Assembly: GCF_900095305.1 (NCBI RefSeq)
Contig: NZ_FMDO01000058.1
Coordinates: 1-64,000, forward strand
Length of the DNA: 64,000 nucleotides
DNA from: Proteiniborus sp. DW1
Lineage (GTDB): Bacteria > Bacillota > Clostridia > Tissierellales > Proteiniboraceae
Reading direction: 5' to 3'
In this document: piece after piece, positions 41,467 through 50,187 of the stretch
How positions within the stretch are numbered: position 1 is the first letter of the stretch
How the letters are laid out: every line of letters starts with the position of its first letter
Notes under the pieces: model-generated
The model's input: the letters and a program-made list of their open reading frames with translations, nothing else
Told to the model about the DNA's origin: nothing
The model's database searches: none
Translations under genes and position numbers: made by a program

Positions 41467-42840
41467 TTATATGTCATGTACTACTCTATTTATCCACTTA
41501 TCAGAAATCAATCTCTTTACTGCAAAGAAGCATTTTACCATTTCCTCTGCAGTAAGCAATGCTACTACCCAATAAACTGGCAGCTTTAAGAAAATAGCTC
41601 CAATAAACGACAAAGGCACTCCTATAGCCCACATTGTAAAAGCCTCAAGCTTTAATGAATACTTAGCATCTCCTCCACCCCTTAAGACTCCTACTATAAG
41701 AATAATATTTAACACTCTCATTACCATTATGACAGCTGTTATATATAGTATCATAAGGCTATCATGCACTACTGTATCTGAGACCTTAAATATGTTAAGC
41801 ATCCCTCTTGCTGTCACAGCTATGGTAATAGCTATAAATACTCCTGTTATAACTCCTAATGCTGATAGCCTATATGCATAATCCTTGCCTTTTTCTTCTT
41901 CTCCTGCACCTATTAAATTACCAACCATTACTGCTGATGCGTTTGCTATACCAAAGACTAGTACCATATACAAGTTTGATATAGTGCTAGTTATTTGAAC
42001 TGAAGCTATTGCCTGAGTTCCTATCCTTCCATATGCCACTGAATAAACTACAGCCCCCAGTCCCCAGCATATTTCATTGAAAACTACTGGCAATATGGTT
42101 TTAAAGGACTTTACTACATAAGTTCTATCAAAGCTTAGCATATCTCTAAAGCCAGCAGCTAATGTTCCCTTACCTATATAAACACAAATTATCAATAATA
42201 CAGTCTCTGCTATCCTTGCTATAAGAGTAGCTAATGCTGCTCCATTGACTCCCATTTCTGGCATTCCAAAATTCCCAAATATAAGCATATAATTAAATAA
42301 TGCATTAATAGTTAAGGCCACCACACTAACTATCATAGGAAGTATGGTTTTTCTAATAGATCTTAATGCACTACTATAGGCAAGTGTAACTGCTGTAAAT
42401 ATATAGCTTAGACCTACTATTCTTAGATAATCGCTTCCTAGTTTGACTACATTAGTATCTTTATTAAATATTTTAATTATAGCCTCTGGTATAACTAATG
42501 CTATAAATGTAAATATTAGAGAAATTAATGTTCCAATTGAAAGTGACAGGCCTAGCATCCTTTTAATATTTGTCTCATCCTTATTGCCCCAAAATTGAGA
42601 AATAAAGATATTTGCTCCACTATAAAAGCCCATAATTAGTATGGTAAAGAAAAAGAATAGTTGATTTGCTATCCCTACTGCTGCAATTTCTGTCTCTCCC
42701 ACTCTGCCTATCATTACCGTATCCAGCATATTTAAAGACGATGCTATTAAATTCTGAATTACAATGGGTAGTGCTATGGTAAACAATATCCTATAAAATT
42801 CTGAATCTCTAAATAGTCTATTAAAATATTTTCTTTTCAA
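41467..42840 (-). CDS. MATE family efflux transporter
   Basis: A 457-residue transporter with twelve hydrophobic helices in two related halves. ALPIVIQNLIASSLNMLDTVMIG and the internal SVQITSTISNLYMVLVFGIANASAVMVG match the two MatE domains. It exchanges Na+ or H+ for cationic drugs or metabolites; the substrate cannot be read. A hairpin (42,869-42,899) lies just upstream. The start ATG is immediately followed by KRKYFNRLF, a positive cytoplasmic N-terminus. No regulator adjacent. Confidence 0.88.
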   Translation of the reverse strand: MKRKYFNRLFRDSEFYRILFTIALPIVIQNLIASSLNMLDTVMIGRVGETEIAAVGIANQLFFFFTILIMGFYSGANIFISQFWGNKDETNIKRMLGLSLSIGTLISLIFTFIALVIPEAIIKIFNKDTNVVKLGSDYLRIVGLSYIFTAVTLAYSSALRSIRKTILPMIVSVVALTINALFNYMLIFGNFGMPEMGVNGAALATLIARIAETVLLIICVYIGKGTLAAGFRDMLSFDRTYVVKSFKTILPVVFNEICWGLGAVVYSVAYGRIGTQAIASVQITSTISNLYMVLVFGIANASAVMVGNLIGAGEEEKGKDYAYRLSALGVITGVFIAITIAVTARGMLNIFKVSDTVVHDSLMILYITAVIMVMRVLNIILIVGVLRGGGDAKYSLKLEAFTMWAIGVPLSFIGAIFLKLPVYWVVALLTAEEMVKCFFAVKRLISDKWINRVVHDI

Positions 42841-42868
42841 TTTCTGTCCTCCTCTCTCATAGGCAAAA

Positions 42869-42899
42869 ATAAACCACCTTGAAGTTTTTCAAAGTGGTT
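42869..42899. terminator. Hairpin between MATE and subtilase genes
   Basis: AACCACCTTGAA / TTCAAAGTGGTTT with a short loop, next to divergent genes. It could terminate upstream transcription or act in the MATE leader. Confidence 0.45.
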
Positions 42900-43068
42900 T
42901 GCTTCTTCACTCATAAGGAACACTATACTTCTTAATATCCTAATTTCATTTATATAATTATACCACATTATCTCTACTTCTCAAGTATAATTTCATACGC
43001 CATACTCTAAAATTTATTAACACTTTTTGATACTGCTGCATAGATTAAAGCATAGGAAGGTGAAGGTA

Positions 43069-44400
43069 ATGAGAAGAATGAATTCAAAAATATGCCCTGT
43101 TTTAAGTGCAAAACTACAAACCCTATCTAATGAAGAGCTTCCTGTTATAGTTAGAGTCAGAGAAAACCATAAGGATAAGCTAAATAACTTGGCTCATAAT
43201 ATGGAGGGTAAAATTAAAAGAAACCTTCCTTTAGTTGATGCCATTGCATTAAATATGCATATGGGTGAAATAGATAGATTATCTAAAGACCCAAGCATTG
43301 AATATATAAGCTATGATTCAAAGGTATTTGCTCTACTAGACATCGCCAATGCTTCCATAGGAGGCAGTTTTCCTCGTGAAATAGGCTTAACAGGTGAAGG
43401 TGTGACTGTAGCAGTAATAGATACAGGCGTGGCACCTCACAATGATCTAACAAAACCAAAAAATAGAATTATTGGATTTAAGGACTTTGTAAACAATAAA
43501 ACAGCACCCTATGATGACAATGGTCATGGAACACATGTTGCTGGAATAATCGCTTCAAACGGTTTTTCTTCAAACAGAAAATATATGGGTATAGCTCCTA
43601 GTGCCAATATTTTAGCTGTAAAAGCTCTAGATGAAAGCGGAAGCGGAAATACTTCTGATATAGTATCAGCTATAGAATGGGTTGTTAAGACTAAGGATCA
43701 ATATGATACGAAAGTTTTAAACCTTTCACTTGGAAGTCCAGCAAACAATGCCATAAGTTCAGACCCTTTAGTAAGAGCAGTTGAAGCAGCTACTAAAGCC
43801 GGTCTTACTGTAATAGTGGCAGCAGGAAATAGTGGCCCTTCAGCTAAAACTATTTTATCTCCTGGAAATAGTCCCAATGTAATCACAGTAGGGGCTGTAG
43901 ATGATAAGAGAACTGCTGATCCCAGTGATGATACAATTGCTAACTTTTCAAGTCGAGGTCCCACAAAGGAAGGGTTAAAAAAACCTGATGTAGTGGCTCC
44001 TGGAGTAAGTATAATGTCTTTATCTAATAAGTCAGCCGATGGATATGTTACATCAAGCGGTACTTCCATGGCTACTCCTTTAGTATCAGGTTCCGCAGCT
44101 CTTCTATATAGCAAATATAATAATTTGACTCCAAGTCAAGTAAAAGCCATGTTCATGAATTCATGTAATGACTTAAAGGATAAGCAAGAAAATCAAGGAG
44201 CTGGAATCATAGACTTAAGAAAACTGTTTAAAGCTGAAGAAAGTCAGCCTCCTAAAACTACACCACCACTTAGACCACGTTTTCCCATATCGCCGCTACC
44301 CCCTAAGAAGGAGAAGAAGGTAGCGTCATCAAACTCCTTTAATGATATTATAATAATCCTAGTTCTAATCTTATTGATTCTAGCAATTAGTGATAAATAG
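43069..44400 (+). CDS. Subtilisin-like serine protease, S8 family
   Basis: A ~443-residue subtilase. The catalytic triad is D in VAVIDTGVAPH (~D118), H in DDNGHGTHVAG (~H155) and S in SSGTSMATPLVSG (~S333). The first ~85 residues look like an I9-type propeptide (VIVRVREN; LVDAIALNMHMGEIDRLSKD). There is no signal peptide, but the C-terminus is a Pro-rich linker (PPLRPRFPISPLPP) and a hydrophobic helix (IIIILVLILLILAI), so it may be tail-anchored. ATG 43069 is chosen on SD GGAAGG/GAAGG. Alone on the plus strand. Confidence 0.88.
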   Translation: MRRMNSKICPVLSAKLQTLSNEELPVIVRVRENHKDKLNNLAHNMEGKIKRNLPLVDAIALNMHMGEIDRLSKDPSIEYISYDSKVFALLDIANASIGGSFPREIGLTGEGVTVAVIDTGVAPHNDLTKPKNRIIGFKDFVNNKTAPYDDNGHGTHVAGIIASNGFSSNRKYMGIAPSANILAVKALDESGSGNTSDIVSAIEWVVKTKDQYDTKVLNLSLGSPANNAISSDPLVRAVEAATKAGLTVIVAAGNSGPSAKTILSPGNSPNVITVGAVDDKRTADPSDDTIANFSSRGPTKEGLKKPDVVAPGVSIMSLSNKSADGYVTSSGTSMATPLVSGSAALLYSKYNNLTPSQVKAMFMNSCNDLKDKQENQGAGIIDLRKLFKAEESQPPKTTPPLRPRFPISPLPPKKEKKVASSNSFNDIIIILVLILLILAISDK

Positions 44401-44408
44401 TAAAAATA

Positions 44409-44433
44409 ATAAAGCCCACAGATGTGGGCTTTG
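44409..44433. terminator. Shared terminator between subtilase and M23 gene
   Basis: AAAGCCCACA / TGTGGGCTTT with a 2-base loop, between convergent genes. Confidence 0.8.
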
Positions 44434-44440
44434 CTATACT

Positions 44441-45979
44441 CTATTGATAATTTTTACCTAAATATTTATATGGATCTTGAGCTACTCCGTTTTTCCTAAC
44501 TTCAAAGTGTAGATGAGGTCCAGTGCTTCTGCCTGTATTACCTACAGCAGCTATATGTTGACCCTTATACACCTTTTCTCCTTTTTTCACATATATCTTA
44601 CTACAGTGAGCATATCTAGTGGTAAATCCTCCACCATGATCTATCTCGACCATATATCCATAGCTACCATTAGATCCTGAAAATGTTACAGTTCCTCCAT
44701 CGGCTGCATATATTGCAGTACCTGTCCTAGCAGCAAGGTCTATACCTGTATGGGCTCTTCCCCATCTACTTCCAAATCTAGATGTAAGAGTACCTCTAGT
44801 AGGCATTTGGAAGCTTCCTGTTCCCTGCTTAGGAGGCGGGTTCTTAGTTCCCTTAATTACTATTTGTGCAACTGGCTGGGATAATATAGTTTCTTTAATT
44901 ATTTCCTTAGCCACTTCTATTCCATTATGTTTTTCCACTTTAGCTACTATTTCGCTTTTACCTTCTACTCCTTTTTTCTTTACAGACTGTTGGTCCTTGT
45001 ACATATTGTCACTGTATTCATATTGGGTTTCAAATTTTATATTTTCAGTATAAGTTTTTTCTTCGTATGTTGCTACTGTTAAAAAAGGCTTGGGCACTAT
45101 TAAGCTTAGTTCATCACCTGGATGTACTAATTCTGAATTCTTACCCGGGTTAGCCATTTCTAGTTCTTTTACACTTATATTATATTTCTTTGCTATCGTC
45201 CAGTAATTTTCGCCTTTCTCAACTACATGAATTTTTTCTTCATCGGTTCCTTTCTGAAGTAGTTCAAGAACTTTATCAGGGTCTTCAATTTTAGAAACTG
45301 GTACTTCTCTTTCCACTATCTTTACATCTTCAACTATTTTTATCTCCTCAATTTTTGAGCCTTCCTGCTCTGCAATCTGAAGATAAGGCTTTTTAATCTC
45401 TTCAATTATTTCCTTTGCAATGGATTCAGATTTTAGATATGAAAAATCTTCTCCATTTATATTAATTGCATATGCAACAACATTAAACGTTATATTTGAC
45501 TTGATTTTATTTTTAATACTAGTCTTATTAGTCAGTTCTTCATTTTCTGCATGAACTTCTTCAAAGGATAATTTTTCTTTTATGACTACATCAAGTCCTT
45601 GTTCTTTTACCAAACTCTTATGTATAGAATCATATATATCTAATACATCCTGTTTATCTCTAACGACTCCAATATCTATGTTTCCAAGCTTAACGTTAAA
45701 TGCTCTTGTAGCAATTTCATGCTCTACTTCCTTTTGATATTGATAAAACTTAACTACAGAAAAGGTAAGAAATAAAATGGCAACTACTGCAATTATGCCA
45801 GTTCTTGCGTTTAAAATGTTCTTATCAAACTTCAAGTTTTTAAACCTTTTAAATTTATCTTTTGGTATTTCAATATTTATTTTCTTAACACTAGAAGCTT
45901 TCTCAGTAATAAATTTCTTAATTTGAGTTAGTTTGATATTTAATAAACTCTTGGTTCGATTTTCTTTCGAGCCCTTCAT
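44441..45979 (-). CDS. LysM-G5-M23 peptidoglycan endopeptidase
   Basis: A 512-residue membrane-anchored wall hydrolase. A charged N-terminus is followed by one TM (~55-75), a ~150-residue extracytoplasmic stalk, LysM (~250-295; VVEKGENYWTIAKKYNIS), a G5 domain (~300-375) and an M23 (LytM) domain (~395-505). M23 zinc ligands: H in RAHTGIDLA (with D), and H.H in GPHLHFEV; the fold requires H in RYAHCS. Similar to the YabE/SpoIIQ-type G5-M23 proteins of Clostridia. It has its own consensus promoter at 46,054-46,081. Confidence 0.9.
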   Translation of the reverse strand: MKGSKENRTKSLLNIKLTQIKKFITEKASSVKKINIEIPKDKFKRFKNLKFDKNILNARTGIIAVVAILFLTFSVVKFYQYQKEVEHEIATRAFNVKLGNIDIGVVRDKQDVLDIYDSIHKSLVKEQGLDVVIKEKLSFEEVHAENEELTNKTSIKNKIKSNITFNVVAYAININGEDFSYLKSESIAKEIIEEIKKPYLQIAEQEGSKIEEIKIVEDVKIVEREVPVSKIEDPDKVLELLQKGTDEEKIHVVEKGENYWTIAKKYNISVKELEMANPGKNSELVHPGDELSLIVPKPFLTVATYEEKTYTENIKFETQYEYSDNMYKDQQSVKKKGVEGKSEIVAKVEKHNGIEVAKEIIKETILSQPVAQIVIKGTKNPPPKQGTGSFQMPTRGTLTSRFGSRWGRAHTGIDLAARTGTAIYAADGGTVTFSGSNGSYGYMVEIDHGGGFTTRYAHCSKIYVKKGEKVYKGQHIAAVGNTGRSTGPHLHFEVRKNGVAQDPYKYLGKNYQ

Positions 45980-46053
45980 GATCTAGCTCCCTTCCATCCT
46001 GTAATATAACAGTAATCCTTTTGTAACAGGATTGTAATTTTTCGCACAACTAG

Positions 46054-46081
46054 ATTATATCATATTTTTATCATTTGACAA
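46054..46081 (-). promoter_or_regulatory. Promoter of the LysM-G5-M23 gene
   Basis: TTGTCA (46076-46081), 16-base spacer, TATAAT (46054-46059) on the minus strand, ~75 bases before the start codon. Confidence 0.65.
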
Positions 46082-46157
46082 CCCTTATTTAAAGTCCATA
46101 TTTTTGTTATTTTTTTCATATTGCTACTCTTTTATACTCTATTATACATATTATTAT

Positions 46158-46937
46158 CTAATTTTTTGTCGATATAATATTAACGTTAAAACCTAAGGTA
46201 TCCTGACCTTGAAATTTAAAGTTATACTTACCTTTAACCTTTACTTTTTCGATTAATCTACCTAATGCTTCTACCTTAACTCCTTCTGGAACTATTATAT
46301 TAGCTAAATAATAATTAGTTACATCATCAGGTTTATTTTTTTTATATGTGGTTTCAAGCTTCCATCCATTATTATATTCTGCTGCAATAGGATACCAGTT
46401 CCTTAATATATATTTAGTTGTTCCTTCCTTTGAAATATGCGCTAAATGAGAGATATCCATTTCATACTTTATTTCAATATCTAATTTATTTCCTTCCTCT
46501 AACTCTTTATCTAAATTAACCATTAATAAACTGTTGTTTTTTCCCACTATTTTATAGCTAGCTTTTTTGTTTCTCACTTTCACATATTCTATCACTCCTA
46601 TTTTAGTAAGTAGTTTTTCCTCTTTATTGGACGATTTTTCTCCAACATCTTGATATTTTACATTTTCGAGCATAATTATCTCATTAAGATGAAAAAATAG
46701 CTTATCTATACTTTTGTTAGTCTTGTTTATATACTCTATATTTTCTAACACAGATAGCTTCTCCTGCGCTGGGAAGAACTCTGCTTTAATAGTATATTTG
46801 TTCATTTCTTTAATAGTGTTTATATTCCATGTCAATTGGACATCATCTTCTATGAAAATATATAAAGCTATAGGTACGGCTGCTACTAAGAGGAGCAAGA
46901 GAATTTTAATTATAATCTTTTTTATTAAATATTTCAT
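46158..46937 (-). CDS. Membrane protein resembling an M1 peptidase N-terminal domain
   Basis: A 259-residue protein with an N-terminal TM (about 6-27) and a beta-rich outward part. NKYTIKAEFFPAQEKLSVLE, IEYINKTNKSIDKLFFHLNE and the LRNWYPIAAEYNNGW region resemble the N-terminal beta domain of clostridial M1-type metallopeptidases. The catalytic HExxH domain that should follow is absent: the frame stops after LGFNVNIISTKN and nothing recognisable follows. It is either a truncated gene or a domain working alone. Confidence 0.55.
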   Translation of the reverse strand: MKYLIKKIIIKILLLLLVAAVPIALYIFIEDDVQLTWNINTIKEMNKYTIKAEFFPAQEKLSVLENIEYINKTNKSIDKLFFHLNEIIMLENVKYQDVGEKSSNKEEKLLTKIGVIEYVKVRNKKASYKIVGKNNSLLMVNLDKELEEGNKLDIEIKYEMDISHLAHISKEGTTKYILRNWYPIAAEYNNGWKLETTYKKNKPDDVTNYYLANIIVPEGVKVEALGRLIEKVKVKGKYNFKFQGQDTLGFNVNIISTKN

Positions 46938-47054
46938 TATTTACCTCCTAGTATTTTTGTTGTCCTGTTATTAATATATTTTACTCTATAAGAAATATGA
47001 CCAAAGGTATGATATAATATTTGTATGTAATAAGTTGATTGGTAGGTGATATGT

Positions 47055-48125
47055 ATGTCCTTCTTTTTAGAAGTGACTGATTTAGATTTTGGTGATACTC
47101 CTATAGAGAATATTTTTATAAATGACTATATGCCTATGGCAGACGGTACGTATGTAAAAGTTTATTTATTAGGATATAAATATGCTAAGGATGATGACGA
47201 GAAACTCTGTGTAAACAACGAAAGTATATCTAGACAATTAAATATTCCTTTGACTGATGTATTAAAAGCATGGGACTTCTGGGAACAAAAGGGAATCATT
47301 GTAAAGCATAAAAAGGAGGATGCAGATGAATATGATTATAAGGTTGAGTTTTTAAATTTAAAGCAACTATATATTAAAAACAATTATGTATTAAAGTCTC
47401 AAGCAAATTCTATAAAAAATAACACTTCTATCTATACATGTACTGCAGAGGATTTGGTTGAATCTAATAAAATTCCAAGTATTAATGAAATGTTTACTTC
47501 TATTGACTATATAGTAAGACGTCAGCTTGTTCCAAATGAAAAAAGAAAAGTCCTAGAATGGCTATATAACTACAATATGAGTCCTGAAGTAATAGTTAAA
47601 GCATTCTTTTATGCTGTGGAACAAAAAGGTAAAAGAAATATTAACTATGTTGAGGGTATAGTAAGAAACTGGTATGATATGGGAATTACAAATCTTGATA
47701 TGCTTGAAAAGCATTCAAAAACTCAGGATGAGAGATTTTATAGCTATGATAGAATAATGAAATCATTAGGATTTAGCAGTAGGACTCCAAGTGAAGCAGA
47801 GATGAAAGTAATAGATAAATGGTTTGATGAATGGAAGTTTACTATGGAAGTCATACTAAAGGCCTGTGAAAATACAAAAAAAACTGCAAATCCAAGTGTT
47901 AATTACATAGACGGGATATTATCTAAATGGAAAGAGAAAGGAATATCCTCAGTAGATGATATTGCAGTGAAAGATAAGCCTCAACCTCCTAATTATCAAA
48001 GCTCCAATAGTACTGCTTCACCAAGAGGTGCTAAAGCTAAAACTAGATTCCATACTGCAGAACAAAGAACTGCAAAATATACTCCTGAAGAGTTAGAAGC
48101 TATTGCAAGAAAAAGAAGAGGATGA
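47055..48125 (+). CDS. DnaD-domain replication initiation protein
   Basis: A ~356-residue DnaD/DnaB-type primosome protein. The N-terminal ~100 residues are a winged-helix domain (SISRQLNIPLTDVLKAWDFWE). Two DnaB_2/DnaD-like domains follow (about 150-215 with YNYNMSPEVIVKAFFYA and INYVEGIVRNWY; 250-310 with WKFTMEVILKACE and VNYIDGILSKW), i.e. the YxxxIxxxW motif twice. It recruits helicase loader and helicase to oriC. I use ATG 47055 behind AGGTG. It overlaps dnaI by a few bases, the usual dnaD/dnaB-dnaI pair. Confidence 0.85.
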   Translation: MSFFLEVTDLDFGDTPIENIFINDYMPMADGTYVKVYLLGYKYAKDDDEKLCVNNESISRQLNIPLTDVLKAWDFWEQKGIIVKHKKEDADEYDYKVEFLNLKQLYIKNNYVLKSQANSIKNNTSIYTCTAEDLVESNKIPSINEMFTSIDYIVRRQLVPNEKRKVLEWLYNYNMSPEVIVKAFFYAVEQKGKRNINYVEGIVRNWYDMGITNLDMLEKHSKTQDERFYSYDRIMKSLGFSSRTPSEAEMKVIDKWFDEWKFTMEVILKACENTKKTANPSVNYIDGILSKWKEKGISSVDDIAVKDKPQPPNYQSSNSTASPRGAKAKTRFHTAEQRTAKYTPEELEAIARKRRG

Positions 48126-48130
48126 TTATT

Positions 48131-49117
48131 ATGGATAAGTCATACATAAAGGAAATATTAAGAGAATATGAAAAACGAAGAGAAAATGCGCTATTTCAGC
48201 AAAAACTTAGACAAGAAGAAGTATATAACAAAATTCCAAGATTAAGAGAAATAGATACTGAAATATCTAAAACTGGAATATTAATAGCCACTGCCATGCT
48301 TCAAAACTCGCAGTCTTATGAAGAAAGCTTGGATAAAATAAAGACGGAAATGGAGAAGTTAAAAAGAGAAAAAGCCATACTTATGACTGAAAACAATATT
48401 CCTTTAGAGTACTTAGACATTAATTATACATGCAATTCCTGTAATGATACTGGTTTTTTAAAAAATGGCTCAAAATGCAATTGTCTCACACAAGAGCTTA
48501 TAAATAAAGCTTATAAAATGTCTGGGGTTCAACATGTCCTTGAAAAAGAAAACTTTAAGACATTTGACATCAACATATTTTCAACTGAGCCCTTTGAAGG
48601 TGAAGAGTATTCTCCTAGAGAAAACATGTTAAATATACTAAATATATGTGAAGGTTTTTGTATTAACTTTGACGAGGATAATGAAGAGAATTTGCTTTTT
48701 TATGGCACCACAGGCTTGGGTAAAACGTTTATGTGCAACTGTATAGCAAAAGCTCTATTAGATAGAGGAAAAATAGTAATATATCAAACTGCTTTTAAAA
48801 TTTTAGAAATAATCGAAGAGCATAGGTTTAGGAAAGGCTCACAAGTTGATATGGACGATAATAATTATAATTTATTGTTTGATGCTGACCTCTTAATAAT
48901 TGATGATCTAGGGACTGAACTTACAAATACTTTCACTAATACGGAAATATTTAATATCATAAATTCCAGGCTTTTTAGAAGGAATAAGACTATTATCTCT
49001 ACTAATCTTTCCTTAATGGAAATAGCAGAAACCTATGATAATAGGACATTCTCTAGAGTCTTTGGAAAATTTACTCCACTTAAATTTTATGGACCTGATC
49101 TAAGATGGGAAGCTTAG
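48131..49117 (+). CDS. dnaI: Helicase loader DnaI/DnaC-like AAA+ ATPase
   Basis: A 328-residue loader that places the replicative helicase on DNA. The N-terminal ~90 residues are coiled coil. A Cys-rich motif CNSCNDTGFLKNGSKCNC (~98-115) should bind zinc as in DnaI. The AAA+ core has Walker A GTTGLGKTF (~200), Walker B LLIIDDLGTE (~257) and sensor STNLS. ATG 48131 is chosen because GAAGAGG is ~9 bases upstream; the ATG at 48122 overlaps the dnaD stop. Terminator at 49,155-49,187. Confidence 0.88.
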   Translation: MDKSYIKEILREYEKRRENALFQQKLRQEEVYNKIPRLREIDTEISKTGILIATAMLQNSQSYEESLDKIKTEMEKLKREKAILMTENNIPLEYLDINYTCNSCNDTGFLKNGSKCNCLTQELINKAYKMSGVQHVLEKENFKTFDINIFSTEPFEGEEYSPRENMLNILNICEGFCINFDEDNEENLLFYGTTGLGKTFMCNCIAKALLDRGKIVIYQTAFKILEIIEEHRFRKGSQVDMDDNNYNLLFDADLLIIDDLGTELTNTFTNTEIFNIINSRLFRRNKTIISTNLSLMEIAETYDNRTFSRVFGKFTPLKFYGPDLRWEA

Positions 49118-49154
49118 GATAAATAATAATTTCAAAAACAATAGCTTAAACACA

Positions 49155-49187
49155 AAATAGCAAGATAGAGCCATCTTGCTATTTTTG
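49155..49187 (+). terminator. dnaD-dnaI terminator
   Basis: AAATAGCAAGAT / ATCTTGCTATTT, 6-base loop, then TTGTGTTT on the plus strand. Confidence 0.85.
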
Positions 49188-49230
49188 TGTTTAAAGCTTT
49201 AGATTTGTATATACTCGCTCTATAAATATG

Positions 49231-49270
49231 AAAAAAGCCGTCCCGATTCTAACAATCAAAACAGCCTTTT
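49231..49270 (-). terminator. tRNA operon terminator
   Basis: On the minus strand AGGCTGTTTTGATT pairs (with G-U) with AATCGGGACGGCT, ending in TTTTTT. It follows the last tRNA gene. Confidence 0.75.
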
Positions 49271-49274
49271 TATA

Positions 49275-49350
49275 TGGAGCTGGCGAAAGGAATTGAACCC
49301 TCAACCTACTGATTACAAGTCAGTTGCTCTGCCAATTGAGCTACGCCAGC
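49275..49350 (-). tRNA. tRNA-Thr (anticodon TGT)
   Basis: 76 nt with encoded CCA. Acceptor GCTGGCG / CGCCAGC, anticodon stem-loop ACTGA-CTTGTAA-TCAGT, T-loop GGTTCAATTCC. Last gene of the five-tRNA cluster. Confidence 0.95.
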
Positions 49351-49368
49351 ATATTCCTTACTTTAAAA

Positions 49369-49445
49369 TGGCGACCTGGAAGGGACTCGAACCCTCGACC
49401 TCCAGCGTGACAGGCTGGCATTCTAACCAACTGAACTACCAGGCC
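49369..49445 (-). tRNA. tRNA-Asp (anticodon GTC)
   Basis: 77 nt with encoded CCA. Acceptor GGCCTGG / CCAGGTC, anticodon stem-loop CCAGC-CTGTCAC-GCTGG, T-loop GGTTCGAGTCC. Confidence 0.95.
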
Positions 49446-49478
49446 AGGTAGTAATTAATTTATTGCTTTGCAGTATAA

Positions 49479-49554
49479 TGGTGGGCGCAATAGGGCTCGA
49501 ACCTATGACCCCCTGCTTGTAAGGCAGGTGCTCTCCCAGCTGAGCTATGCGCCC
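49479..49554 (-). tRNA. tRNA-Val (anticodon TAC)
   Basis: 76 nt with encoded CCA. Acceptor GGGCGCA / TGCGCCC, anticodon stem-loop CCTGC-CTTACAA-GCAGG, T-loop GGTTCGAGCCC. Confidence 0.95.
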
Positions 49555-49563
49555 ATTATTTTA

Positions 49564-49638
49564 TGGTGACCCTACCGGGATTCGAACCCGGGTTACCGCC
49601 GTGAAAGGGCGATGTCTTAACCGCTTGACCATAGGGCC
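49564..49638 (-). tRNA. tRNA-Glu (anticodon TTC)
   Basis: 75 nt with encoded CCA. Acceptor GGCCCTA / TAGGGTC, anticodon stem-loop TCGCC-CTTTCAC-GGCGG (one T-G pair), T-loop GGTTCGAATCC. Confidence 0.95.
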
Positions 49639-49643
49639 ATTAA

Positions 49644-49719
49644 TGGTGACCCATCCGCGACTCGAACGCGGGACACCCTGATTAAAAGTCAGGTGCTCTA
49701 CCGACTGAGCTAATGGGTC
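49644..49719 (-). tRNA. tRNA-Lys (anticodon TTT)
   Basis: 76 nt with encoded CCA. Acceptor GACCCAT / ATGGGTC, anticodon stem-loop CCTGA-CTTTTAA-TCAGG, T-loop CGTTCGAGTCG. First gene of the cluster. Confidence 0.95.
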
Positions 49720-49744
49720 AAGTCTTTTTTGGACTACTCTTAAT

Positions 49745-49773
49745 ATATTACAGCATAGGACAACCAATGTCAA
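49745..49773 (-). promoter_or_regulatory. tRNA operon promoter
   Basis: TTGACA (49768-49773), 17-base spacer, TAATAT (49745-49750), about 20 bases before the tRNA-Lys gene. Confidence 0.8.
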
Positions 49774-49849
49774 CAGTTTTTTTATAATTTTTAAAAGGTA
49801 ATATGTCCCAAAATATATACAGTCTAAATACGCTTTTATAAAGATGATA

Positions 49850-50066
49850 TAAAACTAAGTAAGCTATTCTTGGAGAATATAAGATCAGGTTCTTTAAATA
49901 ATAACACCTAAGCAAGGCTTTAATATCTGCTATAAAAATAACTACAAAAAATTATCCATCAAATTTTTATAAATCAAAAAGACTTTTATTGAAGCTCATT
50001 AATAGAAGGCTCTTGGTTATAAGAATTACAGAGTAAAACTTTTCTATTCCTTATAAAAATAGGTTT
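49850..50066. repeat. Degenerate repeat, copy 2
   Basis: GCTCATTAATAGAAGG...CTTGGTTATAAGAATTACA...CCTTATAAAAA resembles the sequence at 39,390-39,460 upstream of walR. The earlier part (GATGATATAAAACTAAGTAAGCT) resembles 39,305-39,335. Same orientation; nature unknown. Confidence 0.45.
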
Positions 50067-50090
50067 AGCTTATGCGCCAAACCTATTTTT
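50055..50090. terminator. 12-bp perfect hairpin
   Basis: AAAAATAGGTTT (50055-50066) and AAACCTATTTTT (50079-50090). A transcription terminator on either strand; it ends the degenerate repeat. Confidence 0.7.
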
Positions 50091-50175
50091 ATCCACAGTT
50101 TTTTAAAAAAATCAATTGACTTATCCACATACTAACAGACATATGCACAAATGTTCGATACTATTATGTGGATAA
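50089..50175. promoter_or_regulatory. Cluster of three consensus DnaA boxes
   Basis: TTATCCACA at 50089-50097 and 50121-50129, and the inverted TGTGGATAA at 50167-50175. All match the consensus TTATNCACA perfectly. They lie in the gap between the tRNA operon and the GNAT-dnaC genes; no dnaA gene or long DUE-like region is evident, so this may be a DnaA-binding or titration site rather than oriC. Confidence 0.75.
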
Positions 50176-50187
50176 GACATATATAGA

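Noticed and set aside
49561-49773. 70-codon ORF across the tRNA cluster
   Set aside because: It is the translation of tRNA-Lys and tRNA-Glu genes and has no SD.
50089-50175. Calling this region oriC
   Set aside because: Three DnaA boxes but no dnaA/dnaN neighbours or clear unwinding element; evidence supports only a DnaA-box cluster.
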